From: Fuerstiella sp.
GTDB lineage: Bacteria; Planctomycetota; Planctomycetia; Planctomycetales; Planctomycetaceae
NCBI GenBank assembly: GCA_029245955.1
Contig: JAQWOH010000038.1
Location: forward strand, 1-64,000
Length of the DNA stretch: 64,000 nucleotides
Reading direction: 5' to 3'
This document shows positions 7,798-17,150 of the stretch, one piece after another. Position 1 is the stretch's first letter, and each line of letters starts with the position of its first letter. A program made the translations under genes and the position numbers. The notes beneath the pieces are model-generated. The model worked only from the letters and a program-made list of their open reading frames with translations. It was not told the DNA's origin and searched no databases.

Positions 7798-10700
7798 ATG
7801 ATTGTAAAATACCACGCGAAGCAGCTGATCGTTTCAGTTCTCGCTGTTGGCCTGGCAGCCGTACCCTGTGTGAATGCTTCCGACTGGACGACATGGCGAG
7901 CAGATTCGGCTCGTACTGGCTACACGCCGGATGAGCTGCCGGAGGATCTGGTCCTGCAGTGGTCGCGGTATCCCGAGCATTCACCGGCGCCTGCATGGCC
8001 GCGAGATGATCGGATGAGTTTTGATCGCGCGAATCATGTTGTGGTGGCGCAGGGTCTGGTTTGCTTCGGAAGTTCGGTGAATGGAACTGTGAAAGCTCTG
8101 GACGCGACGACCGGAGCGGTGAAATGGACGTTCTTTACAGAAGGTCCGATCAGATTTGCTCCAACCGTGTGGAAGAACCGGCTGTATGCAGTCAGTGACG
8201 ATGGTTACCTGTACGCCCTGCAGTTGTCTGACGGCAGCCTGATCGACCGATGGCGGGGCGGACCACAGGATGACCGGGTGCTGGGTAATACTCAGATGAT
8301 TTCCAAGTGGCCGGCTCGTGGCGGTGCTGTCATTCACGACGGACTGCTGTATTGGGGGGCGGGTATCTGGCAGTCTGAAGGTGTCTTCATTCGTGCGATG
8401 AATCCGGACACGGGAGAAACTGTCTGGACCAATGACAGTTCCGGCGGCATTAACATGCCACAGCCTCACGGCGGAGCCAACGCGAAAAGCGGCGTGTCGG
8501 CACAGGGTTACCTGCTGGCAAACGATGAGAGACTGTTCATTCCCACGGGGCGGGCTGTGCCGGCCGCCTTTAAGCGTGGCAGCGGCGAGTTCGAATATTA
8601 TCGTCTGCAGGAGAACACCAAGCGTGGCGGAACTACTGCCGTGCTGGCGGGTGAGCTGATCTACAACGGCGGCTATGCCTATCGCACTGGCGATGGATCT
8701 CTGCTGGATGACCGAATACCGGGCGCCGTCGCGGCGCTGTCTGACGGGATCGTGCACGGCAACAGCGATCAGTTGATCCTGCTGAAGGCCGTCATGAAAC
8801 AGACCAACGATCGCAAGGGGCAGCCGGTCACCGTGCCGGCACATGAAACTCAATGGCAGGTGAAAGGCGTTCCTGCGGGAACAGCACTGATCGCAGCAGG
8901 TGAAACGCTTGTGTCGAGCAACGGAAAACGAGTTGCGACAGCGAGTGTGGAGGACGGAACTCTGCTGTGGTCCGCCGCAGTAGATGACGTGGCTTACGGT
9001 CTGGCCGTGTCTGATGAGCAGCTTTTTGTCAGCACTGCCAGCGGGGCGATCCATTGTTACGGGGGGGCCCCAGATGGCGCCAGGGATCCTGTTGTACATC
9101 ACTCAAATAAGGTTCCGGCACCGTACCCTGAGAACCCCGCAGTCGCAAGGGCCGCTGTTGAGATCATCAAGCGGTCGGGAGTGACGCACGGTTATTGTGT
9201 GGATCTGGGCTGTGGCGACGGTCAACTGGCTTACGAACTGACGAAGCAGTCGGATCTGTTTGTTGTCGCTGTGGACTCGGACGCAGATCGTGTCGCTACG
9301 GCTCGGAAAAAACTGCATGCGGCCGGCGTGTACGGCACGCGAGTGACGGTGCATGTGGGCAGCCCGTCAGAAACCCATTTCCCGAAATACTTTGCAAATC
9401 TGGTTGTCTCACAGCGTTCGCTGGATGCCGGTGCCGGCAGCGTGAATGCAGCAGAAGTGTTCCGACTGCAGCGACCGTACGGTGGAGTCGCATGCGTCGG
9501 TGCCCACGGATCCATGGCTGTCAATACTCGGGGGGCTCTGGAGGGCGCTGGTGAGTGGACACACCTGTATTCGAATCCGGCCAACACGCTTTGTTCGACC
9601 GACACGATTAAGGGGCCGTTATCTGCTGTATGGTTTCGTGACATTAACCTTGATCTGCCTCAGCGCCACGGCCGCGGACCATCCCCGCTGTTTTACGAAG
9701 GTCGTTTGTTTGCTGAAGGTCTGGACGAGCTGATTGCGGTCGACGCCTACAATGGTCACCCGCTGTGGCGTGTTGAGCAGAAGGGGATTCTGGATGCCTA
9801 CAACGCAGATCACTTGGCGGGTACCGCGGTGACGGGCAGCAATATCTGCGTCGCGGAAGGCAGTGTTTTTATTCGCAACGGTGCCGAATGTCTGAGAGTC
9901 GACGCGGCTACCGGTAAGGTGAGTGCAACATTTCATGCACCGCCACATCCCGATGGCAAGCCCGCTGTTTGGGGATACATCGCGTGTGAAGACGGGGTGT
10001 TGTTTGGATCCACGTCCAATGAAGCTCATGTCGTGCGGCATGCCTATATTCGAGCCGACGACCACATGCAGCGACAATTCTCAGAATCAACAGCCCTGTT
10101 CGCGTTCGATGTCGCCACAGAAAAGCTGTTGTGGCGCTACGATGCGAAGCAGTCCATACGCCACAACGCTATCGCCATTGGTGCCGGGCACGTTCATCTG
10201 ATTGATCGTGCGCTGGCCGCGGATGACCTGTTGTCGAATGCACCGGCGCGACGCGGCCAGAAACCGAAAGTACCACCCGTCGGCCATACAAACGGAGAGC
10301 TCATAACGCTGGACGCGAAGACCGGAGAACGACAGTGGAAGACCAACGAAGAGGTGTTTGGAACGACTCTGGCCTTCAGTGCGGATCACGACATCGTGCT
10401 GATGTTCTATCAGTCGACCAGGTTCAAGCTTCCGTCCGAGGTCGGTGGTCGTATTGCCGCGTACCATGCCACCGACGGATATCGTCTGTGGGAGAAAAAG
10501 GTCAGCTATTCAACTCGGCCGTTGATCAATGACGACACGATCATCGCCCATCCGTCTTCTCTGGATCTTGTTTCCGGAGAGGCGAAACCCATGGCGGTAC
10601 CGAAGTCCTACGGTTGCGGGCAGCTGTCTGGTTCCCGTAACCTCCTGATGTTCCGATCGGGCACGCTGGGGTACTTTGATTTCAGTCGCGACGCGGGAAC

Positions 10701-10842
10701 GGAAAATTATGGCGGAATTCGCCCGGGCTGCTGGATCAACGCTCTGCCCGTCGGCGGACTGGTCCTGTTGCCGGACGCGTCGTCCGGATGCAGCTGCAGT
10801 TATCAGAATCGATCATGGATGGCCCTGGAAGGCAGTGAGTGA
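7798..10842 (+). CDS. Exported PQQ-type beta-propeller with embedded methyltransferase-like domain
   Basis: The protein is 1014 residues from ATG 7798; a TTG two codons upstream is an alternative start. An N-terminal signal peptide (about residues 1-26, ending near VNAS) is followed by SDWTTWRADSARTG, the usual opening of planctomycete PQQ-propeller proteins. Propeller repeats of the form 'ALDATTGAVKWTF' run to about 440. A Rossmann segment sits at about 460-560 with an intact class I methyltransferase motif I (DLGCGDG, 469-475), a motif II-like VDSDADR, and helix ATARKKLHAAGVYG. Propeller blades resume from about 600 to the end. It is probably periplasmic, where SAM is not expected, so the ligand of the inserted domain is an open question. 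A paralogue with the same architecture lies at 33764-37678. The usual role would be a PQQ-like propeller or dehydrogenase-like scaffold; the substrate is unknown. Confidence 0.85.
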   Translation: MIVKYHAKQLIVSVLAVGLAAVPCVNASDWTTWRADSARTGYTPDELPEDLVLQWSRYPEHSPAPAWPRDDRMSFDRANHVVVAQGLVCFGSSVNGTVKALDATTGAVKWTFFTEGPIRFAPTVWKNRLYAVSDDGYLYALQLSDGSLIDRWRGGPQDDRVLGNTQMISKWPARGGAVIHDGLLYWGAGIWQSEGVFIRAMNPDTGETVWTNDSSGGINMPQPHGGANAKSGVSAQGYLLANDERLFIPTGRAVPAAFKRGSGEFEYYRLQENTKRGGTTAVLAGELIYNGGYAYRTGDGSLLDDRIPGAVAALSDGIVHGNSDQLILLKAVMKQTNDRKGQPVTVPAHETQWQVKGVPAGTALIAAGETLVSSNGKRVATASVEDGTLLWSAAVDDVAYGLAVSDEQLFVSTASGAIHCYGGAPDGARDPVVHHSNKVPAPYPENPAVARAAVEIIKRSGVTHGYCVDLGCGDGQLAYELTKQSDLFVVAVDSDADRVATARKKLHAAGVYGTRVTVHVGSPSETHFPKYFANLVVSQRSLDAGAGSVNAAEVFRLQRPYGGVACVGAHGSMAVNTRGALEGAGEWTHLYSNPANTLCSTDTIKGPLSAVWFRDINLDLPQRHGRGPSPLFYEGRLFAEGLDELIAVDAYNGHPLWRVEQKGILDAYNADHLAGTAVTGSNICVAEGSVFIRNGAECLRVDAATGKVSATFHAPPHPDGKPAVWGYIACEDGVLFGSTSNEAHVVRHAYIRADDHMQRQFSESTALFAFDVATEKLLWRYDAKQSIRHNAIAIGAGHVHLIDRALAADDLLSNAPARRGQKPKVPPVGHTNGELITLDAKTGERQWKTNEEVFGTTLAFSADHDIVLMFYQSTRFKLPSEVGGRIAAYHATDGYRLWEKKVSYSTRPLINDDTIIAHPSSLDLVSGEAKPMAVPKSYGCGQLSGSRNLLMFRSGTLGYFDFSRDAGTENYGGIRPGCWINALPVGGLVLLPDASSGCSCSYQNRSWMALEGSE

Positions 10843-11650
10843 CGTGCCGGCATTTCTGTTCGGCGACGACGTAATCACACATTTCACTCCGTGCCCATGC
10901 CGGAACGTGGTGATTTGCTGATCTGTCATGATGAAATATCCGCCTGTTGGTTGCCAGAGTTCAAATTCGTCGCCGTTTGGCTCACGGTACAGCAGCGCAT
11001 GTGATTCGTGTCCGGCGCTGAGGAGAGCCACAATCAGCATTGTCGGGAACTTGATACGGCTGATCTGGTTATGAGTTCGCGGCAGTGTTTGATGTTCCAT
11101 GTTAAGTTGCCACAGGCCGTAACGAGTGTCGGCCATGCTGATTCCGCTGCGAGTCGTTCTCATCAGTTTCGCAGCAGCGTTCTCTGACAACTCTTTGCGA
11201 CAAAGTTTCGTTACGTTGGCGACGGTCGCGGCTGAAGTGCCTGGTCTGCAGCACGATGCCGTCAGCAGTGGAGTGGTGCCACAGCATCTGCGATACCTCG
11301 GCATTCGCCTTGACGCCGGTCCCCGGCAGGATTGCACTTAACAGAACCATGGCGCGCAGCAGGAACCCGGCCTGGGGACCACGACTGATCACTGCGAAAC
11401 CGGTCAGCCAGCCGGGAAATGCAACGAATATTGGAATGCGTACCAGCCAGACGATGATTTCGACGCTGTGTTACAGTTGGATGGGCAGCCTCTGACAGAA
11501 CTCGTCAGAATAGCGTGTGGCTGCAAATGTAATCAGTATTAGTACACTTACAGTCATTACGCCACGAACTACTCCCGTTGCAGCCCCGGCGGTATCTGCC
11601 GCCGCCGATACTGTGCGACCCGGACGCATTCTCTGCATCTGGCATGTCGT
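10843..11650 (-). pseudogene. Decayed membrane-protein gene (tentative)
   Basis: Minus-strand reading gives coding-like pieces in two frames. From about 11640 a frame starting MQRMRPGRTVSAAADTAG runs into a hydrophobic stretch (VMTVSVLILITFAATRYS) and hits a TAA near 11474. It then continues in the same frame with VEIIVWLVRIPIFVAFPGWL and a second hydrophobic stretch. Near 11170 the coding character moves to another frame, which ends with HALLYREPNGDEFELWQP near 10940. One stop plus one frameshift suggest a dead gene for a protein of about 250 residues. I do not recognise the family. It could also be chance open frames. Confidence 0.35.
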
Positions 11651-11761
11651 GAAGCTTAGGTCATTGGAGGCTGCCGGGAATCGGCCGGATTCGTAACTCT
11701 GCCTGTGGCGACTGCATTGTCCCGTTCGTAACGGTCATCAGACCGATGGAGCGGGCGCGGG

Positions 11762-13066
11762 TTACTTCATTTGTCGGTCCGCGAAATTCATGTACTGCGT
11801 CCAGTCAAAGTCTGTCACGTCGTGCTTGCCCGTGCGGATGTGGTATCCAACATCCGTCTGGATGGGCTGGTTCACGGTGGCGACATCATCGTCTGGCAGT
11901 CCCGTCCGTCCCAGTAACTCAAAGACAGGGCCCGCGTGATACAGAGAAAGCATCTCACCACGGGGATCGGCCCACCGGTCGTCTTCTGCGCTGGCAACAT
12001 AAACCGGCCGCGGAGCGATCAGAGCCATCAGCATGTGGTGGTCCACTGGCAGGGCATTTTCACTGTCGTTGTACTGGCGATGATTGATGCAGAACCAGTG
12101 CGGAAATGACGTGTTGATTCGTTTGACCGTCTCGCCGAACCGTCGGCGTGACAGTGCCGCCCCCCCGCAGCCGGAATCATTCGAAATCACCATGGCAAAG
12201 CGTTCGTCGCTGGCACCGGCCCACAATGAAGTTTTGCCGAGTCGTGAGTGACCGAACGTGGAGACGCGGGTGCCGTCGACAAGCGGATCTGTTTCCAGCA
12301 CATCCAGTGCTCGGCTGAGTGCCCAGGCCCAGGTACTGATCGAACCACCGGCATTGCCAGCGCGTTCTGTTATATCGGGCTCAAGCAGGGAATGCACACC
12401 GTTCTGGAATCCGTCGTCATAATCCGGGTCGACGTCGCCGTAGTAGATTGTAGCCACGCCGTAACCTCGCGAGACGATCATTTCCACGGGCCAGCGACTG
12501 CTGCTTTGTCCACGCGACTTTTCTGTTGCACGATGATCGATGTTTCCTCTTTTCGAATCGTTACGAACCCACGACCTGGTGATGTGAATCGAAGGGTCCG
12601 GGTCAATTGAGTGATTTCCGTGGAAGTTGAAACCCAGGAAACACGGCGCCGCCGTAGCCGCATCGGCAGGGGTATAAATCAGAATGTCCATCGACGGACC
12701 TTCGTCATCGTCGGAAAAGAAGACTGTGATCTCCCTGCGGACCGCCTTGCCCCCCAGTGCGCCGTTTTTGCAGGACCGCTCCCGCGTTCGAAGACGAGGC
12801 ATTTCGGCTGGATCATGTCCGAAGACGTGTTCCTGGAACAGTGCCAGGACCTCCGGGCGACGTTTGGTCTTCCACACCTCTGCGGATGTCACTGCGGAAC
12901 CGTCCTGCAGTTGCAGCAATTCCGGAAGGACAAAGTCCGGCACTTTAGATTCGTCGTAGTTGAATCCCGACGGTTGGGCGGCGACTCTGGCCGTCTGCAG
13001 CAGAGCAGTAACTGCAAAAAATGTGATGGCGATGGAAACGAATGGTCGCTGGTGGGAACGATTCAC
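11762..13066 (-). CDS. Exported CE15-type carbohydrate esterase (glucuronoyl esterase-like)
   Basis: The protein is 434 residues, starts at GTG 13066, and has a signal peptide ending near ARVAAQP (residue 31). The alpha/beta-hydrolase nucleophile motif GHSRLGK (272-278, Ser274) matches the G-x-S-R-x-G-K signature of CE15, and DSGCGGAALSRRR follows it as in that family. LMALIAPRPVYVASAEDDRWADP (from about 346) and a late KHDVTDFDW (about 414-422) supply the expected acidic and histidine positions. CE15 enzymes split ester links between lignin alcohols and glucuronic acid on xylan; bacterial members act more broadly. The thermonuclease gene diverges 118 bases upstream. Sulfatases and a DUF1080 protein elsewhere in the window fit a polysaccharide-degrading lifestyle. 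Exact substrate is not predictable. Confidence 0.85.
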   Translation of the reverse strand: MNRSHQRPFVSIAITFFAVTALLQTARVAAQPSGFNYDESKVPDFVLPELLQLQDGSAVTSAEVWKTKRRPEVLALFQEHVFGHDPAEMPRLRTRERSCKNGALGGKAVRREITVFFSDDDEGPSMDILIYTPADAATAAPCFLGFNFHGNHSIDPDPSIHITRSWVRNDSKRGNIDHRATEKSRGQSSSRWPVEMIVSRGYGVATIYYGDVDPDYDDGFQNGVHSLLEPDITERAGNAGGSISTWAWALSRALDVLETDPLVDGTRVSTFGHSRLGKTSLWAGASDERFAMVISNDSGCGGAALSRRRFGETVKRINTSFPHWFCINHRQYNDSENALPVDHHMLMALIAPRPVYVASAEDDRWADPRGEMLSLYHAGPVFELLGRTGLPDDDVATVNQPIQTDVGYHIRTGKHDVTDFDWTQYMNFADRQMK

Positions 13067-13184
13067 GGCGGCTGTGCCTTTGATTGAACAATCATCTGTG
13101 TCAAAATCGAACGTTGTCCTGCTGTGCTGTACGACGACGCTCTATGGACTGATGGTAGTCTGCTCTGCCCGAAGACGGAAGCAA

Positions 13185-13706
13185 ATGCGCCAGATTCGCC
13201 AACCAACGCCCGGACATATCGCATTCGCCGTAATCGCGGCCCTGTTATTGTACCGCTTCTTTGTTTACACGCCGGGAGAAAGTGTTGGAAAGCAGCGACG
13301 TGAAAAATCGGTCACGGTTGGGTACGTGCTGGACGGTGATACGTTCGAAACCGACACCGGCGAACGCGTACGTCTGCTGGGAATTGATGCTCCCGAGGTC
13401 GCTCATCACGATCAGGTGGAAGAGCCATACGGCGACGAATCGACTGCATGGTTGCGGCGTCAGATCGACGGTCAGACGGTGACTTTGCACCTGGGAGTTG
13501 AGGCGACAGATCGCTATGGCCGAACTTTGGCCTGGGTCTACACAAGGAACGGCGTGCTGATCAATCAGTTGGCACTGTCGACCGGGCAGGCGAAGTTGCT
13601 GGACCGATTCGGTTTGCCACTGGATCTGGAGCCTGATCTGCGAAGGTCAGCCGCAACGGCGCGTGTGCAACGCCTGGGGCTGTGGGCAATTGATTCGCCT
13701 CGCTGA
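13185..13706 (+). CDS. Membrane-anchored thermonuclease (SNase-like)
   Basis: The protein is 173 residues. I chose ATG 13185 because GGAAG lies five bases upstream; an in-frame ATG at 13152 lacks a clear ribosome-binding site. One hydrophobic segment (about residues 11-28) anchors or exports the protein. The staphylococcal-nuclease fold follows: VLDGDTF (48-54, calcium-binding Asp), RLLGIDAPE (63-71, catalytic Arg and Glu) and DRYGR (109-113, second catalytic Arg). All three expected active-site residues are present, so it should cleave DNA or RNA outside the cytoplasm. It is divergent from the CE15 esterase and seems monocistronic. Confidence 0.88.
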   Translation: MRQIRQPTPGHIAFAVIAALLLYRFFVYTPGESVGKQRREKSVTVGYVLDGDTFETDTGERVRLLGIDAPEVAHHDQVEEPYGDESTAWLRRQIDGQTVTLHLGVEATDRYGRTLAWVYTRNGVLINQLALSTGQAKLLDRFGLPLDLEPDLRRSAATARVQRLGLWAIDSPR

Positions 13707-14181
13707 GGAATCGGCTTGGCTGGCCCTGTGTCGATTCCAAGCCTGAATCCGGCGTGTCACCACCAGCACAGCGGTCGTGGAACCGAGGCGGGACACAGGC
13801 GGATTTTCAGGTAAACAGCCACTATGTTCCGGTCTGAAGCCCCCCGACTTCTTCGGCAGCGAAAAGCAGAAGAGTTAGCGAGGCTGGAATTGTCCTGAAC
13901 CGCATGCTTGGGTGACGCCGTGCCATTACGAGCAGGACAACAGCGAGCACCGTCCACCACAACGCTTCATCGAAGTTAAAGATACCGACGTAGTCCATTG
14001 GATCCGTCCTGGGTCACGAAAGCTGGCGTTAGTGATCAGCGGAAAGGTCCGTGTTGACGGGGTTCTGGTGTCGTGAGACAATCGTCGATATCGTCGGAGA
14101 ACCATGGTTTCTCCCTCAGCAAACGGACTTACCATTTGATTTTCCGGTCGCAGTGTCTGAAAACACCTGGATGGATGCAAA
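13707..14181. other. Interval between thermonuclease and lpxB
   Basis: The only coding-like item I see is the short minus-strand membrane-protein remnant at 13822-13998, listed separately. The last 180 bases should hold the lpxB promoter, but I cannot point to a convincing -35/-10 pair. Confidence 0.4.
13822..13998 (-). pseudogene. Small membrane protein, probably truncated by Trp-to-stop changes
   Basis: The frame encodes 58 residues starting MDYVGIFNFDEALWWTVLAV, with two hydrophobic stretches, then LQTGT and a TAG. Read through, the frame gives TGT-(TAG)-WLFT-(TGA)-KSACV. From memory, small planctomycete membrane proteins of this kind continue as TGAWW...WWL.W, so both stops could be former TGG codons. 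It may be a recent pseudogene or a short functional membrane peptide. Confidence 0.45.
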
Positions 14182-15366
14182 ATGCGAATTTTCTTTTCTG
14201 CCGGTGAGCCCAGTGGAGATCAGCACGCGGCACATCTGATTCAGGAACTCAGAGCTCGTAATCCGAAGATTCAGACAGAAGGTTTTGGCGGACCGGAGAT
14301 GCAGAAACAGGGCTGCCTGCTGCTGTTCGAACTGACTCAATTGGCGGTTATGGGTTTTCTGCGCGTGGTGCCCATGCTGGCGAAGTTCCGCCGCCTGGTT
14401 ATCCAGGCCGAAGCATTCTTTGACGACGCTCCGCCGGATGCTGTTGTGCTGGTGGATTTTCCGGGATTCAACTGGTGGATCGCAAAGGCCGCGAAGCGAC
14501 GTGGAATCCCCGTGTTCTACTATATGCCTCCACAGCTGTGGGCATGGGCGCCGTGGCGCATTCGTCGTGTTCGCAAATGGGTTGATCACGTGATCTGTGC
14601 TCTGCCGTTTGAATACGAGTGGTATAAGAGTCGAGGTGTTAATGCGATATGGGTCGGGCACCCGTTTTTTGATGAAGTTGCTTCGCACAAACTGGATTCA
14701 GAACTGGTGAAAGAACTCAGAGCTGCTGAATCTGAGGGACCGGTCATTGCTGTGCTGCCTGGGTCTCGAGATCACGAGGTTGATCGTAACTTTCCCATGA
14801 TGCTGGACGTCATTCGTAAGGTCAGTGAACGCGTGCCGACTGTGCAGTGGATCGTGGGGAATTATCGGCAGGAGCACAAAGACGATTGTCAGCAGATGCA
14901 CTCGGATGTCGGCGGCGTCGCGAAGATGACCTGTCATGTTGATCGAACGTCCGAAGTTATTGAGGTGGCGGATTGCTGTTTCATGGTGAGTGGTTCGATC
15001 AGCCTGGAACTTCTGGCACGAAAGACCCCCGGAGTTGTGCTGTACAGAGTCGGCCGGTTTGGTCGGCTGGTGGCGCGGGTGCTGATGACCTGTCGATATA
15101 TCACGCTCACGAATCTGATAGCCGAAGAGGAACTGATGCCGGAGTTCGTCTCCGGTGGTGACCCTGCGGCAGATGTCACCGCGATTGCTGACCAGTTGAC
15201 AAAATGGTGTTTGTATCCGAATACACTTATTCAACGTCGCGAAGAAATGTCTGCCCTGGCTGATCGCACGGCGGTCACCGGTGCTACGCAACGCACTGCA
15301 GATTTTCTGCTGACGGAGTTGAGCGAAGCATCCGTGAGTGCAGACAAAGCCGGTCAGGCCGCCTGA
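14182..15366 (+). CDS. lpxB: Lipid-A-disaccharide synthase
   Basis: The protein is 394 residues and opens with MRIFFSAGEPSGDQHAAHL, the hallmark N-terminus of LpxB. Further family segments are GFGGPEM, the LTQLAVMGF region, VLVDFPGFN, YYMPPQLWAWAPWR, WVGHPFFDEV, LPGSRDHEV and a C-terminal SGSISLELLARKTPGVVLY. LpxB (GT19) joins UDP-2,3-diacylglucosamine to lipid X to make the lipid A disaccharide at the inner face of the cytoplasmic membrane. Its presence supports a Gram-negative outer membrane with lipid A. The gene stands alone here rather than in an lpx-fabZ operon and converges with the ceramidase-like gene 35 bases downstream. Confidence 0.95.
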   Translation: MRIFFSAGEPSGDQHAAHLIQELRARNPKIQTEGFGGPEMQKQGCLLLFELTQLAVMGFLRVVPMLAKFRRLVIQAEAFFDDAPPDAVVLVDFPGFNWWIAKAAKRRGIPVFYYMPPQLWAWAPWRIRRVRKWVDHVICALPFEYEWYKSRGVNAIWVGHPFFDEVASHKLDSELVKELRAAESEGPVIAVLPGSRDHEVDRNFPMMLDVIRKVSERVPTVQWIVGNYRQEHKDDCQQMHSDVGGVAKMTCHVDRTSEVIEVADCCFMVSGSISLELLARKTPGVVLYRVGRFGRLVARVLMTCRYITLTNLIAEEELMPEFVSGGDPAADVTAIADQLTKWCLYPNTLIQRREEMSALADRTAVTGATQRTADFLLTELSEASVSADKAGQAA

Positions 15367-15401
15367 GGCCTGCGTTGCACGACGCCGACGGGGATAGCAA
15401 T

Positions 15402-16949
15402 TTACAGCTCACTCAGCATCTGAAGAGCTTTGGTTTCGAAGATGGCCTGCCATTCCGGAGCCAGCAGGCAGTCGCTGTCTTCCTGAGCGCCTCCGACGTT
15501 GCGCAGCTGGTCTGCAGTCGGCGCGTAGTACAGGTAGCCGTTCGTGTAGCCTGCGATGAAGGTGGTTTTTTGAGCTGACCTCGCCTTGAGACCCAGGCCG
15601 ATTCGAACGGTCAGTTCTCCCGGAAAGGTCAGCAGTGAGAAGTCGCCGACCCTCAGTCCGACCAGCTCTGCATCGACCATGCGTTTTCCACCGGCGACGT
15701 AGTGGGCCTGGTGCTTTTCCAGCAGCCTGAGATTTGTCTGGAGTCGAGTCAACTGCTCCATTGTGTAGATGTTCCGGATGTAACTGGCGATGTGTCGGCG
15801 ATTCTCTTCGTCCAGGTGCCGCAGAGTCTGTCGCCCCAGCTGATCGTCGTGAAGATAACGATGTGAATAGTAAGAAGGGAACTCGTCAGACAGGTTGTAC
15901 TTGACCACCAGCGGAAGAAACGTCTTGAGACTGAGGCTGGTTCCTTTCAGTGACCGCAGCAGACGTTCCCGTTCTGTTTCCATCAGGCCGATACGTTCCG
16001 CCAGATCAGCTCGCGGAAGTTCAATCACCTGATTCACTACGGTCAGTCGACTGTCTTCCCGGCATTCAATCTTCCGAAGAGCTTTCAGCGTGCTTAGTCC
16101 CAGCAAGTTGCCCAGCGGTTCAGCATTTCGGGGATGGTCAACGTCTTTGTAAAAGACAGGATTGATGTCGCCACCGCAGCCCTGCACAAACAGGGCGACT
16201 GTGCCTTCGCTGAGATTATCTTCAATGACCTGAGAGGAAAACCCGGTAATGTCTGCCGTGTTGAGTCCGCCAGGCACACCCTGGATCGGGTGGCAGGCAA
16301 AGTTATATACGACCGCCAGTGTTTCACCATCTACTCGGTTCAGTCGCAGGATGCCGATTTCCGGATCGACGGGGCCGACTTCCGCGACTTCTTCGTCGGC
16401 TGGCAGGGAGTAGGCGTGTCGAACATCGGCTTCGCGACCACTCTTCAACATCAAACGCCGGTTTTCCATGATTCGGTCTTCGTATCCGCTGCCGACGCCG
16501 ACATGAACCGGAACCAGACTGGCTGCCGCCTCCTTCACCGCCTGCACGGTTCTGGCAGCGACGTCTTTGCATACAATGCCATGGCAATGGCTGGCGTTGA
16601 TCATCACACTGGTCGGTGCGATGTTCAATTCCTTCTTTAGTTGGGACCGTACGCTGCCCAGGTATTCATTTCCGATGTAGCCGATTTCGCCAATGGCTAC
16701 TGCGTCGACTGATACGATGACTGCCGTCGTAACGTCGTCTGTGACCACCAGCGCCCGGGCGTGCAGCCGTCCGTTGACGGGACCGGCATCAATTCGAGTG
16801 ATGTCGACTTTGGCCACACCGGCTCGCAGTTGTCCCGCCTGAGCGGTATTAGTGAGAGTCATGCACAGGGCGATGACCAGGCATCGTACCGGAATTGCGT
16901 TCATGTTGTTCATGTTGTTCATGTTGTTCATGTTGTTCATGTCGTACAT
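15402..16949 (-). CDS. Secreted neutral/alkaline ceramidase-like protein
   Basis: The protein is about 515 residues from ATG 16949; five further in-frame ATGs (16940, 16931, 16922, 16913, 16904) lie in a 9-bp tandem repeat, so the true start is uncertain. MNAIPVRCLVIALCMTLTNT forms a signal peptide ending at TAQA. The mature protein begins LRAGVAKVDIT, typical of the neutral ceramidase N-terminal domain. NASHCHG (about residues 118-124 from the first ATG) holds the expected metal-binding histidines, NFACHP a further one, and a late GDFSLLTFPGE matches the family. Ceramidases hydrolyse the amide of ceramide; many bacterial homologues have no proven substrate. A terminator-like hairpin lies upstream at 17061-17107, so it is probably transcribed alone. 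Confidence 0.8.
   Translation of the reverse strand: MYDMNNMNNMNNMNNMNAIPVRCLVIALCMTLTNTAQAGQLRAGVAKVDITRIDAGPVNGRLHARALVVTDDVTTAVIVSVDAVAIGEIGYIGNEYLGSVRSQLKKELNIAPTSVMINASHCHGIVCKDVAARTVQAVKEAAASLVPVHVGVGSGYEDRIMENRRLMLKSGREADVRHAYSLPADEEVAEVGPVDPEIGILRLNRVDGETLAVVYNFACHPIQGVPGGLNTADITGFSSQVIEDNLSEGTVALFVQGCGGDINPVFYKDVDHPRNAEPLGNLLGLSTLKALRKIECREDSRLTVVNQVIELPRADLAERIGLMETERERLLRSLKGTSLSLKTFLPLVVKYNLSDEFPSYYSHRYLHDDQLGRQTLRHLDEENRRHIASYIRNIYTMEQLTRLQTNLRLLEKHQAHYVAGGKRMVDAELVGLRVGDFSLLTFPGELTVRIGLGLKARSAQKTTFIAGYTNGYLYYAPTADQLRNVGGAQEDSDCLLAPEWQAIFETKALQMLSEL
16904..16949 (-). repeat. 9-bp tandem repeat ATGAACAAC at a gene start
   Basis: Four perfect ATGAACAAC units on the minus strand (16905-16940) are preceded by ATGTACGAC and followed by the partial unit ATGAACGCA. 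Each unit carries an in-frame ATG. Slippage would keep frame but change the number of start codons and the length of the signal-peptide n-region. Confidence 0.9.
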
Positions 16950-17060
16950 GGTCCAGGGACGGGGTTCTTGTGAGTGCCCGCATACGTTACGGTGACGCAG
17001 CGTTCGTTCTGCATAGTGTGACTGTGAAGTCGCCGGGTGTGAAGCGAATGGCCCCAAACG

Positions 17061-17107
17061 AAAAAAGAGTCCCGGTCTCATAAAGACGTCGGGGCTCTTT
17101 TGTTTTT
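17061..17107. terminator. Bidirectional intrinsic terminator
   Basis: A hairpin with arms around AAAAGAGcCCCG / CGGGaCTCTTTT is flanked by T-runs on both strands. It lies 44 bases past the stop of the minus-strand hydrolase-like gene and should end that transcript. Confidence 0.75.
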
Positions 17108-17150
17108 CAGGTATGGCACGAAACAGAGTGTCGTGCTGTTGTCAAGCCGC

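Noticed and set aside
7981-9102. Long minus-strand open frame opposite the propeller gene
   Set aside because: Its composition mirrors the plus-strand codons and it has no motif; the plus-strand protein is well supported.
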